Under the pieces are notes generated by a model. The model was not told the DNA's origin, did not search any database, and worked only from the letters and a program-made list of their open reading frames with translations. Position numbers and translations under genes: made by a program. 64,000 nt of DNA from positions 4,092,001-4,156,000 of the forward strand of contig NZ_CP075583.1 in the NCBI RefSeq assembly GCF_023509035.1. The letters run 5' to 3'. The number at the start of each line of letters is the position of its first letter. Within the stretch, counting starts at the first letter, position 1. Positions 26,079 to 33,118 of the stretch are shown in pieces. This DNA comes from Janthinobacterium lividum. Its GTDB lineage: Bacteria > Pseudomonadota > Gammaproteobacteria > Burkholderiales > Burkholderiaceae_D.

Positions 26079-26728
26079 TGCGCCCCGTTATGACGCTCGT
26101 CATTGCAGGCGGGGCGGCGTTGCTGCTGCTGTACCTGCTGGACGATGGCGCGGACGGGGAAAGCGCGAACAGCGCCGATCTGGAAGATCTTGGAAATCAG
26201 GCGCTGGACGCCGGCAGTGAATATTTTAGCGAGGTAGATGAAATGACGGCACAAGCAAACGAGCGGGCATTCCTGGCCGCCATCAGGGTAGGGGAGGGAA
26301 CGAGCGCCAGTAACGGCTACTCGATCCTCTTCGGCGGGGCGACGTTCGGCAGCTTTGCCGACCACCCGGCCTTGCTGGGCTGGGGCGGCGTGAAGCTGAC
26401 CGACAAGATGTGCGCGAATGCCGGATTCGGTCCGGGCTGCGTATCGACGGCAGCGGGCGCCTTCCAGATAAACAAGCCGACTTGGCTGCGCGTGCGCGGC
26501 AAGCTGGGCTTGAGTGATTTCTCGCCAGAAAGTCAGGATGCGGCAGCGCTGTGGCTGATCGGTGATAAAGGCGCAACGTCGGATGTGCGTGCTGGCCGTG
26601 TGGCCGCTGCAGTCAGCAAGGTAAGCAAAGTATGGGCATCGCTGCCAGGCGCCGGTTACGGCCAGGGTGAAGTAAAGCTGGCCGCTTTCGTCAACAATTA
26701 CGTAAATGCTGGGGGCGCGGTCGCATGA
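26078..26728 (+). CDS. Membrane-anchored lambda-R-type lytic transglycosylase
   Basis: 216 residues. An N-terminal membrane helix (MTLVIAGGAALLLLYLL) precedes a domain clearly related to lambda endolysin R. The match runs from AFLAAIRVGEGT, with Glu73 aligned to the catalytic Glu of R, through FADHP and STAAGAFQI to LGLSDFSPESQDAAAL and WASLPGAGYGQ. It cleaves peptidoglycan without water. The anchor suggests a virion-membrane enzyme for entry or release, like P7 of PM2. Confidence 0.85.
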   Translation: MRPVMTLVIAGGAALLLLYLLDDGADGESANSADLEDLGNQALDAGSEYFSEVDEMTAQANERAFLAAIRVGEGTSASNGYSILFGGATFGSFADHPALLGWGGVKLTDKMCANAGFGPGCVSTAAGAFQINKPTWLRVRGKLGLSDFSPESQDAAALWLIGDKGATSDVRAGRVAAAVSKVSKVWASLPGAGYGQGEVKLAAFVNNYVNAGGAVA

Positions 26729-27114
26729 GCAATCGAGATATCGTACTGGTGGCCGCGCTGGTCGTCGGCGCCGCCCTGTACATGAAGCGGGTCAAGGCGG
26801 CGCCGACGACGACGGCCCCGAAGGGTGGCCAGGTGCAAACCAATAACGTGCAGGATCAGCGCTGGAATGCGGTGATCGGCGGCGCGTGGAAGTTCCTGAA
26901 AGAAGCGCAGAACAAGGACGGTAGCCAGGCGTTCCTCATGAAAAACTGGCTGAACCAGACGGTGACGAGCGACGGCAAGCCCGTGGGCGAACAACTGGGC
27001 GACCTGTTCCCGTATGCCTACGGCGACGGCGTGACGGATAGCGTCAGCTACGGCGAAACGCCAGACCTGATTAACGGTCTGTTCCCGACGCTCTCCGGCG
27101 AGTGGTGGCAATAA
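26725..27114 (+). CDS. Prophage membrane protein with N-terminal TM
   Basis: 129 residues. A membrane helix at residues 5-20 (DIVLVAALVVGAALYM) is followed by a soluble domain (QRWNAVIGGAWKFLKEAQNK). It overlaps the transglycosylase gene by ATGA. Probably a virion membrane or assembly protein; no family is recognised. Confidence 0.65.
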   Translation: MSNRDIVLVAALVVGAALYMKRVKAAPTTTAPKGGQVQTNNVQDQRWNAVIGGAWKFLKEAQNKDGSQAFLMKNWLNQTVTSDGKPVGEQLGDLFPYAYGDGVTDSVSYGETPDLINGLFPTLSGEWWQ

Positions 27115-27491
27115 TGGGCAACATGGAAGCGGTGAAGCTGGCGGCGATCATTGCGGCGGTGGCCGCGGTGATCTATCTGGTAAAAAAAAAGGGAGCGGCG
27201 GGGGCTGCGGGTGCGGCTGTGGGGGGAGCAATCGTTGACGCGGCTGGTGGCGTGGCGACGGGCATTCTTGACGGTGTGAGCACGGCAATCGGCATCCCCA
27301 CGACAAGCGAGACGCTGACGGATACGGGCGAGTGCCGCTCTTACATGGATGCAAATGGCGTGTGGTCATCCATGGGCAAATGCGGCCTGCCAGCGTTCAT
27401 GCGTGCGGCCAATTTCTGGCCCGCCGTGTCGTGGATGCCAGCTGACACGGAGCCGCGCCGGTCTACCTCTATGTTTGATCGGCAGCTGTGA
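27114..27491 (+). CDS. Prophage membrane protein, Gly/Ala-rich
   Basis: 125 residues from a TAATG overlap. The N-terminal helix (LAAIIAAVAAVIYLVKKK) and a Gly/Ala-rich stretch (GAAVGGAIVDAAGG) suggest membrane insertion. The C-terminal half has two cysteines (GECRSYMDANG, MGKCGLPAF) that may form a disulfide. An A9 run here (about 27182-27190) is in frame, unlike those in neighbouring genes. Confidence 0.6.
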   Translation: MGNMEAVKLAAIIAAVAAVIYLVKKKGAAGAAGAAVGGAIVDAAGGVATGILDGVSTAIGIPTTSETLTDTGECRSYMDANGVWSSMGKCGLPAFMRAANFWPAVSWMPADTEPRRSTSMFDRQL

Positions 27492-27664
27492 TGAACCTGA
27501 CAAAAATTATCCCTACGGGGCCGGAAGTGGCGCGCGAGGCGATCATCGTCCTGGGCGGCATCCTGATCGCGGCGTATGTGTTGAGCCGCTTCCCGAAAAT
27601 CCGTGACTGGGTGGCCGCACAGTCGATAACGGTGAAAGACACGAGCGGCCGCCAACTTTATTAA
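27491..27664 (+). CDS. Small prophage membrane protein
   Basis: 57 residues from ATG 27491, overlapping the previous stop (TGATG). A single hydrophobic helix (AIIVLGGILIAAYVL) is followed by a short basic tail. It fits the family of small membrane peptides in this element. Confidence 0.6.
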   Translation: MNLTKIIPTGPEVAREAIIVLGGILIAAYVLSRFPKIRDWVAAQSITVKDTSGRQLY

Positions 27665-27679
27665 AACAAGGGGAAATGC

Positions 27680-27844
27680 ATGAATCGACTGAAAGAGCCG
27701 TCCACCTGGGCGGGCTTCGCGGCGCTATTCCAGCTGGCAAAGCTGATCGTACCGCCGCAATACCATATCGTGGTCGATGGCGCTACGGCAATGGCGGGTG
27801 CGCTGGCTGGCGTGATCGCTGAGAAAGGCCCGGTGGCGAAATGA
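27680..27844 (+). CDS. Small prophage protein, possible holin
   Basis: 54 residues behind AAGGGGAA. It opens MNRLKEPSTWAGFAALFQ and has a second hydrophobic stretch (TAMAGALAGVIAEK). The sequence resembles small phage holin-like proteins with LKxPSTW openings. Close to the end of the late block, it could time lysis with the transglycosylase. Overlaps the next gene by ATGA. Confidence 0.5.
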   Translation: MNRLKEPSTWAGFAALFQLAKLIVPPQYHIVVDGATAMAGALAGVIAEKGPVAK

Positions 27845-27960
27845 GCGCCGTAGACCTGTTCCTGTGTATTTCGTCGTCGGGCCTGCTGTTGCAGGGCTGG
27901 GGCGCCATGCGCTGGGCTGCGCGCATCGAATCCCGCGTCGAAGCGCTGGAGGCCGCATAA
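27841..27960 (+). CDS. Very small prophage membrane protein
   Basis: 39 residues, MSAVDLFLCISSSGLLLQGW then a short amphipathic tail ending EALEAA. It is coupled by ATGA to the gene before and by TAATG to the one after. The size and pairing with the holin-like gene would suit a spanin or anti-holin role, which is speculation. Confidence 0.45.
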   Translation: MSAVDLFLCISSSGLLLQGWGAMRWAARIESRVEALEAA

Positions 27961-28022
27961 TGGGCCGCCGCACGCCGCCGCGCAAGGCAAACGGACAATT
28001 CCGCAAGCGAAAGAAGAAATAG
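27960..28022 (+). CDS. 20-residue highly basic prophage peptide
   Basis: Twenty residues beginning MGRRTPPRKANGQF, with ten Lys/Arg in total. It starts in a TAATG overlap and ends just before a terminator. Its charge suggests DNA condensation inside the capsid, or it may be a spurious frame. Coupling to the upstream gene is the main support. Confidence 0.4.
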   Translation: MGRRTPPRKANGQFRKRKKK

Positions 28023-28026
28023 AAAA

Positions 28027-28049
28027 GGCCCGCAGATTGCGGGCCTTGT
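28027..28049 (+). terminator. Terminator of the prophage late operon
   Basis: GGCCCGC (28027-28033) pairs with GCGGGCC (28039-28045) around a five-base loop, followed by TTGTT. It closes the rightward gene train. Confidence 0.65.
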
Positions 28050-28118
28050 TACAAGTGTAACGTGATAAACCGTTTACTTGATAGAATAAAATTTCTTTCT
28101 GATATTGTTGAGAATTAA

Positions 28119-28256
28119 ATGACCTCATACCAAACCGATATCGCAGTAGGCATCGCTCTGATAGTCATCTTCCTCCTCATAGCCGTATGGGGCTTCCGGT
28201 TGGAGGCGAGGAACAATAAGCGTGAGCGCTGCAAGTGCTGTAATCGACCGCTGTAA
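28119..28256 (+). CDS. Small single-TM protein with C-terminal cysteines
   Basis: 45 residues: MTSYQTDIAV, then a strong membrane helix (GIALIVIFLLIAVW), then a basic tail with CKCCNRP. It lies beyond the late terminator and has no good ribosome site, so expression is uncertain. Conservation in related elements would decide whether it is a gene. Confidence 0.4.
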   Translation: MTSYQTDIAVGIALIVIFLLIAVWGFRLEARNNKRERCKCCNRPL

Positions 28257-28272
28257 AAAAGTAGATGGCAGA

Positions 28273-28295
28273 GGCCAGCAGAAAGCGGGCCTTTT
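28273..28295 (+). terminator. Weak terminator-like hairpin
   Basis: GGCCAGC (28273-28279) pairs with GCGGGCC (28285-28291), one mismatch, then TTTT. It lies between the convergent small membrane gene and the leftward gene at the right end of the prophage. Confidence 0.4.
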
Positions 28296-28593
28296 ACATG
28301 ATAGCGTGCATGGCCAGGCGCGCATGCCATGGGCGTACAGGGTGTTCCTTGATGGCTTCAAACATACCGTGCAGCTTGGCGTGGCGCACCTTGGCGGCCA
28401 CGTCGTAGCCGCGCACGTAGTTGGCGAAGGCGCGGGGGCTGAGGTGTAGCGGTGCCACGGAGGCCACCCAGTCGTATAGATCGTCCTCGATCACGGCGAC
28501 TTCGCCGAACAGGTCAATTGCTGGCTGGCGTAACTCGTAAGAAAAATAAGCTGCTGGCGGCTTCGGCTTGCGGCGGGTTGTTGTCTTTTTCAT
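28294..28593 (-). CDS. Leftward prophage protein of unknown function
   Basis: 99 residues with a basic N-terminus (MKKTTTRRKPKPP) and a helical body (YDWVASVAPLHLSPRAFANY). It is the only leftward gene in the right half of the prophage, next to attR, the place where cargo or lysogenic genes often sit. No family is recognised. Confidence 0.6.
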   Translation of the reverse strand: MKKTTTRRKPKPPAAYFSYELRQPAIDLFGEVAVIEDDLYDWVASVAPLHLSPRAFANYVRGYDVAAKVRHAKLHGMFEAIKEHPVRPWHARLAMHAIM

Positions 28594-28728
28594 TCGGATA
28601 TAATGCCCGGCGAACTAGGGCTGCAAAGCGGGGAATAGAGGGGGATTTGGCGTTTTACATAATTTCGTAAAAAGCTAGACTTTTTCGAGGAACTGCATGT
28701 ACTACTTTGATTCTGCACTCTTTTAGCC

Positions 28729-28756
28729 ATTTGACATAATATAAATTATGCGAAGT
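28729..28756 (+). other. attR: complete dif-like site
   Basis: ATTTGACATAA (XerD-type arm), TATAAA (centre) and TTATGCGAAGT (XerC-type arm) match the reverse complement of E. coli dif at 23 of 28 positions. This would be the regenerated functional dif after prophage insertion and marks the chromosome terminus. The 135 bases between it and the leftward gene are AT-rich and hold no gene. Confidence 0.75.
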
Positions 28757-28779
28757 TATGGATGTATTTGAGAAAACTT

Positions 28780-29342
28780 CTATTTTGACAAATCCCCACT
28801 CGTAAATGCGATTTTCGCCCTCTGCGCGCAGCTACCATTGTTGCGCGCCCTCGCTTGAACTAGCTGCATGAAATACGGCTTGTCCCCGTCCGTGTTTGGT
28901 TTGTTTACGCCCAGGTTGGCGTGCACGTGCAAGCCTGGCGTTTCGATGATGCTGGCGATCAGGTTTGCCACGCTCCTGCGAGACACCACGGTGCCTTTGA
29001 ATGGCGCTTGGCGCGTCGTCAGTTCGTAGTCGACTTCGTCTTCGTCCGTCATCTAGGCTGGGCGCACGATGGTGTATGCGAGGCCCAACTCTTCGATGGC
29101 GTCGGCGGCGCGGCGGAATAGTTTCAGGTGTTCCGCCAGCCTGGCATTGTTCCATTCACCGAATTTGCCGGGAACATCATCCTAAATGCCCATCGACAGC
29201 ACGAAAACCAAGCGCTCGACACCGAAGGCGCGCATGGCGGCGATGATGCTGTTGGCCTGGTCTTCCATGTCGTCGCCCGCCAGAGTGGCATAGACCAAGT
29301 CGTGACCGGGCATCGTTTGCCGCAGCATTGATTGGTCCAGCT
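28780..29342 (-). pseudogene. NAD(P)H-binding SDR-like gene, two internal amber codons, 5' truncated
   Basis: The frame reads QSMLRQTMPGHDLVYATLAG, then ERLVFVLSMGI, a TAG at 29182-29184, VPGKFGEWNN, then YTIVRPA, a TAG at 29053-29055, and on through FKGTVVSRRSVANLI to the C-terminus. Relatives usually have Tyr and Trp at the two stop positions. The N-terminal nucleotide-binding part is missing. It begins about 25 bases beyond the prophage boundary. A dead gene in this form. Confidence 0.7.
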
Positions 29343-29385
29343 CGCTTTTGTCATGGCACGCTGCCATGCAGGAAGTTACAGGCTT

Positions 29386-29767
29386 TCTGTAAGGAAAGGA
29401 ACACGTCGCGCTGGAAAAAAACATCGCCCGGTGATACGTGCCGTCCCAGCGCCTTATCTCGTGGTAAATGATTGGCAGTACGACCTGGACGAACGCCGCC
29501 TGCGCGCCACGGGATCGCCCCGGCATGAAGCGTATATCGACGCTTTGCATGAACGCCTGGCGCGCGCCGGTGTCAAACAACTGCGCTTTGAACCTGTCAG
29601 CTCCCGGCTTACCTGGCGCCAGGTGCCCGGCCCGATGCCAGTCTGGCAGGCAAGCTGGTGCTCGTTGACATGCCAACCGTGGCGTGGACGGGCAAGGCTT
29701 TCAAGTCCGCGGAATTGATGGTTCGCGCGTGCCGTATGCCGATTTGCGCAAGGAAACAGCGCCGTAG
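29386..29767 (+). pseudogene. Frameshifted remnant of a gene of unknown function
   Basis: Fragments in different frames line up as AVPAPYLVVNDWQYDLDER and YIDALHERLARAGVKQLRFE, then (one base missing near 29635) SLAGKLVLVDMPTVAWTGKA, then (one base missing near 29733) LPYADLRKETAP and a stop at 29765-29767. The start is unclear. The product is not recognised. The rest of the gap to the chitinase (29768-30025) shows no gene. Confidence 0.45.
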
Positions 29768-30025
29768 CCGCGGCAAGACCTTGCCTAGCGTCCTCCTCCC
29801 TTCCCCACCCTGCTCCCGGCACCATTCCGGACACCATACCAGCGCACTGGAAAACAGGCACTGGTATGGCCCGCATCGCCCACCTTCTGGGGTAATGCCA
29901 CAACTGGTATTGTGATCTTGCGCAAAGAATAAAACCAGTTGACTACCACCTGCAATGCTTGCACTCTGAAAAATCGGACGGTGTCCAGCCGCCCGGCCAT
30001 GAAAAAAATACACAAGGAGATGCAA

Positions 30026-31417
30026 GTGAACCGGACAGTCATGAATACCCTCATCCTTACCCTCTTCGGCGGCACTTTGGCCGCCTGCGGCGGTGGCAGC
30101 GGCGACGGATCCAGCGGGGGCGCGAACCAGTTGCTGGCCGCTTCAACGGAAGCTGTCGCCTGTTTTACGCCGTGGAGCAGCGGCACCGCCTACAACGGCG
30201 GCGGCAAGGTCAGCTACAACAACGTCAATTACACGGCCAACTGGTGGACGCAAGGCAATAACCCGTCGACCAGCAGCGGCGGCGCCGGCAGCGGCCAGCC
30301 CTGGACGGCAGTGGGAGACTGTGGCACACCGACTCCTACGCCTACCCCGACACCCACGCCTACCCCAACACCTACGCCGACTCCTACCCCGACACCGACG
30401 CCAACTCCAACGCCTACCCCGACACCGACTCCAACTCCAACTCCTACACCGACACCAACTCCTACACCGACCGGCCTGGCAAAGCACGCGCTGATCGGCT
30501 ACTGGCACAATTTCACCAACCCCAGCGGCGCCACGTATCCGATCAGCCAGGTCAGCGATGACTGGGATGTGATCGTCGTCTCGTTCGGCGACAACGCGGG
30601 CGGCGGCAATGTCAGCCTGACCATCGATCCGGGCGCGGGCACGGAAGCACAATTCATCGCCGACGTGGCCGCCAAGCGCGCCAAGGGCAAGAAGGTCATC
30701 CTGTCGCTGGGTGGCCAAAACGGTTCTGTTTCCGTCGGCAACACGGCCGAAGCCACCAATTTCACCAACAGCCTGTATGCCATCATCACGAAATATGGCT
30801 TCGACGGCATCGACCTGGATCTGGAAAATGGCGTGGCGCAAGGGGCGGCCATCCAGACCTACCTGCCGATCGCCGTGAAGAACCTGAAAACCAAGGTCGG
30901 CAGCAGCTTTTACCTGTCGATGGCGCCGGAATGGGTGTATGTGGAAGGGGGATACACGAGCTATGGCAGCATCTGGGGCGCCTATATTCCCATCATCAAT
31001 GCCTTGCGCAGCGAGCTGACGGTGCTGCATCCGCAGTACTACAACAATGGCGACATCTACACGCCGTACGCCACGGGCGCCATCAAGGCAGGCTCGGCCG
31101 ACCAGCTGGTGGCCACAGCGCGCATGCTGATCGAAGGGTTCAATTATGGCGGCAACACCTTCGCCGGCCTGCGTCCGGACCAGGTGGGCTTTGGCGTGCC
31201 ATCGGGGCGCAGCTCGGCCGGCTCGGGTTTTACCACCAACGCCGACGTCAGCAATGCCCTCAATTGCCTGACGCGCCTGCTCAATTGCGGCACCATCAAG
31301 CCGCTACAGGCGTATCCGGACTTCCGCGGTGTGATGACGTGGTCGATCAACTGGGACCGTCACGACAGCTATAATTTCTCCGTGCCGACGAAGAATGTGC
31401 TGAAAACCTTGCCGTAA
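30026..31417 (+). CDS. GH18 chitinase lipoprotein with chitin-binding module
   Basis: 463 residues. The start at GTG 30026 has AAGGAG six bases upstream; longer frames lack a ribosome site. A lipoprotein signal (LAAC) is followed by a CBM5/12-type chitin-binding module (PWSSGTAYNGGGKVSYNNVN, then ANWWTQGNNP). A linker of about 50 residues of alternating Thr-Pro comes next, then the GH18 barrel. The catalytic motif is YGFDGIDLDLENG (DxxDxDxE), with SLGG on the preceding strand and a final TWSINWD. It hydrolyses chitin at the cell surface or outside the cell. Confidence 0.92.
   Translation: MNRTVMNTLILTLFGGTLAACGGGSGDGSSGGANQLLAASTEAVACFTPWSSGTAYNGGGKVSYNNVNYTANWWTQGNNPSTSSGGAGSGQPWTAVGDCGTPTPTPTPTPTPTPTPTPTPTPTPTPTPTPTPTPTPTPTPTPTPTPTPTGLAKHALIGYWHNFTNPSGATYPISQVSDDWDVIVVSFGDNAGGGNVSLTIDPGAGTEAQFIADVAAKRAKGKKVILSLGGQNGSVSVGNTAEATNFTNSLYAIITKYGFDGIDLDLENGVAQGAAIQTYLPIAVKNLKTKVGSSFYLSMAPEWVYVEGGYTSYGSIWGAYIPIINALRSELTVLHPQYYNNGDIYTPYATGAIKAGSADQLVATARMLIEGFNYGGNTFAGLRPDQVGFGVPSGRSSAGSGFTTNADVSNALNCLTRLLNCGTIKPLQAYPDFRGVMTWSINWDRHDSYNFSVPTKNVLKTLP
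30331..30474 (+). repeat. Thr-Pro codon microsatellite in the chitinase linker
   Basis: Tandem ACN-CCN codons (ACTCCTACGCC, ACCCCGACACC and variants) encode about 24 TP dipeptides. Third positions vary, so the array is maintained at protein level, but copy number can still change by slippage. Confidence 0.85.
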
Positions 31418-31453
31418 CAGCCTTTGCCCCACTGCGCATGCGAGCTTTGCCGC

Positions 31454-32038
31454 TCACATGCGCAGCAGCGCCGCTCCCAGCAAGCGCATGTGCAGTGCTA
31501 TGCCCTGGCGCAACGCTTCCCCTCCCCCTTGCGTGTGCTTGATGCCATCCATGGTGGCCACCAGCAGGCCTGCCACTTGCGCGGCACTCGCGTCCACCCG
31601 GCGCAGCGCGATATCGCCCGCCGCTTCGGCTTGCTCCAGTGCGCCGGCCGTTGACGCCACCAGGGTTGCCCGCGCGTTCAAGGTGATGTCGGCGGCCAGG
31701 GTCATGTTGGCATCGAACAGTTCCTGTCCATGCGCGCTGGACGAAATTTCCGCCATCAAGCCCTGCTGGAATGCCAGCAGCGCCGTTTCGATGCGCGTGA
31801 AGACGGGGCCGGGTTCGGCTAGCGCCGCTGTCACTTGCGCCATGACGGTGGCATGCGCCCGTTCAGAGCCGGTGCGGAACACGTCTTCCTTGTTCTTGAA
31901 GTGCAGGTACAGCGCGGCGCGCGACATATCGGCCGCCTGCGCGATGTCGAGCATGGACGTTTTGCGGTAGCCGTAGCGGCAAAACACGGCCAGGGCCGCA
32001 TCGAGTATCCGCTGGGTTTTCAGGGTGTGGAGTGACAT
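31454..32038 (-). CDS. TetR-family regulator
   Basis: 194 residues from ATG 32038 (MSLHTLKTQRILDAALAVFC). The HTH is YRKTSMLDIAQAADMSRAAL, then YLHFKNKEDVFRTG. It is divergent from the SnoaL-like gene, and a long perfect inverted repeat with an extra half-site lies between them. It most likely represses both genes. Confidence 0.85.
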   Translation of the reverse strand: MSLHTLKTQRILDAALAVFCRYGYRKTSMLDIAQAADMSRAALYLHFKNKEDVFRTGSERAHATVMAQVTAALAEPGPVFTRIETALLAFQQGLMAEISSSAHGQELFDANMTLAADITLNARATLVASTAGALEQAEAAGDIALRRVDASAAQVAGLLVATMDGIKHTQGGGEALRQGIALHMRLLGAALLRM

Positions 32039-32043
32039 GCTGG

Positions 32044-32077
32044 CATGTTGACACTTTGAATATATAGTGTCAACATG
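32044..32077. promoter_or_regulatory. TetR operator, 12-base perfect inverted repeat
   Basis: CATGTTGACACT (32044-32055) and AGTGTCAACATG (32066-32077) are separated by 10 bases. A third half-site AGTGTCAA occurs at 32100-32107. The first arm begins only six bases from the tetR start codon. Confidence 0.7.
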
Positions 32078-32131
32078 GCTTTTGGACAAATTACGTCAAA
32101 GTGTCAATTTTATCTTCGGAAGGAGGGAATC

Positions 32132-32530
32132 ATGGAAGCACAGGACCCTGGCCACCAGACGCTCATGCAGGAACAATTGCGCGACATCGAGCGCAGCCGC
32201 CTGCGCGCGCTGGTCGACGGCGACCTGGCAGTGGCGCGCAGCTTGCACGCCGATGATTTTCAGCTGGTCACGCCCATCGGCAGCATGCTGTCCCGGGAAG
32301 AATATCTGGGCGCGATCGCGGCAGGCCACATGCGCTATCTGAGCTGGGAACCGGGCGATATCGCCGTACGCCTGCATGGCGATGCGGCTGTCCTGCGCTA
32401 TCAGGCCCAGCTTGAAGTCAATTTCGGCGGCCAGGCCGTGCCCCGCTCGCGCTACTGGCATATCGATAGCTATGAGCGGCGCGATGGACGCTGGCAAGCC
32501 GTCTGGTCGCAGGCGACGGCGATACGCTGA
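32132..32530 (+). CDS. NTF2-like (SnoaL/DUF4440) protein
   Basis: 132 residues from ATG 32132 behind GGAGGGA. The fold signature is RLRALVDGDLAVARSLHADD, then FQLVTPIGSMLSREEYL and RYWHIDSYERRDGRWQAVW, as in DUF4440 ketosteroid-isomerase-like proteins. The reaction is unknown. It is paired with the divergent TetR gene. Confidence 0.8.
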   Translation: MEAQDPGHQTLMQEQLRDIERSRLRALVDGDLAVARSLHADDFQLVTPIGSMLSREEYLGAIAAGHMRYLSWEPGDIAVRLHGDAAVLRYQAQLEVNFGGQAVPRSRYWHIDSYERRDGRWQAVWSQATAIR

Positions 32531-32626
32531 CGGGCGATGGCTGCGGCGGGATGCATGGGCAATTGATATTTCTCAATCCATAGATGCAATCTATGGGTTC
32601 AGTTGAAATATTTTACTTCCTTTTGT

Positions 32627-32645
32627 AAATGAGAATCGTTACTAT
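32627..32645 (+). promoter_or_regulatory. Putative Fur box
   Basis: AAATGAGAATCGTTACTAT matches the Fur core AATGATAATCATTA at 12 of 14 positions. It lies about 40 bases upstream of the DUF2061 gene. Confidence 0.5.
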
Positions 32646-32686
32646 CTAAATCAAGGATAAGCGAATTCAACAGAAAGGAGCATCCC

Positions 32687-33109
32687 TTGTTCACAGCCAT
32701 CAAAACATTCAGCCAGGTCTGCACGCATATGTCGATCGCCTTCGGCCTCGCCTATTTGCTGACAGGGTCCCTGGCGCTCGGTGGCTTGGCCGCAATCATC
32801 GAACCGATCATCAACGTGGCCCTGCTGCCATGGCACGAAAAAGCTTGGCACGCGATCCGCCGCCGCTACGCGGCCAGCCGCCTGGGGTTTGCCGCCCTGG
32901 CCGGGGAAAAACTCAGTCAGACGACTCTGCACATGGGCGTGGCCTTCGGCGTCATGTACTGGGCCACGGGTTCCATGGCTTTTGGCGGCTTGCTGGCCGT
33001 GGTCGAGCCGATCTGCAACGTGATCGTCCTGCCCTTCCACGACCGGTTGTGGGAAAAAGCCCGCTTTCGCCTGCAAAGCCGGGGTGCCGCCCGCCTCGCC
33101 GCCCTGTAA
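32687..33109 (+). CDS. Tandem DUF2061 membrane protein
   Basis: 140 residues from a TTG start behind AGAAAGGAG. The protein is an internal duplication: THMSIAFGLAYLLTGSLALG, then IIEPIINVALLPWHEKAW is repeated as LHMGVAFGVMYWATGSMAFG, then VVEPICNVIVLPFHDRLW. Each unit has two membrane helices and a conserved EP motif. Function is not established. The Fur-like site upstream suggests iron-linked expression. Confidence 0.8.
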   Translation: MFTAIKTFSQVCTHMSIAFGLAYLLTGSLALGGLAAIIEPIINVALLPWHEKAWHAIRRRYAASRLGFAALAGEKLSQTTLHMGVAFGVMYWATGSMAFGGLLAVVEPICNVIVLPFHDRLWEKARFRLQSRGAARLAAL

Positions 33110-33118
33110 TCGTCCTTC

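Larger units (their letters stand above)
17730..28756 (+). mobile_element. Corticovirus-like (double-jelly-roll, tailless) prophage inserted at dif
   Basis: An 11.0-kb element bounded by dif-like sequences at 17730-17757 and 28729-28756. It has a leftward repressor and a rightward gene train whose members overlap by ATGA or TAATG. Diagnostic genes are a GpA-like rolling-circle Rep, a FtsK/HerA-like ATPase, a PM2 P2-like capsid protein and a lambda-R-like transglycosylase. PM2 has a 10-kb genome with the same functional set. No tail, terminase, portal or integrase gene is present. The insertion point implies use of host XerC/XerD. Confidence 0.85.

Noticed and set aside
17782..28593. Filamentous phage (inovirus) identity, suggested by the small repressor, dif insertion and many tiny genes.
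   Set aside because: There is no Zot-like protein, no gVIII-type coat precursor and no minor coat adsorption protein. The ATPase, transglycosylase and P2-like capsid point to an icosahedral membrane phage.
28653..28672. TTTTACATAATTTCGTAAAA as a further dif-like site.
   Set aside because: Only the first 11 bases resemble a Xer arm; the centre and opposite arm do not fit.
30331..30474. Tandem short repeats that could suggest a CRISPR array or non-coding satellite.
   Set aside because: The period is six bases and in frame, giving Thr-Pro dipeptides between the chitin-binding and GH18 domains; there are no spacers.
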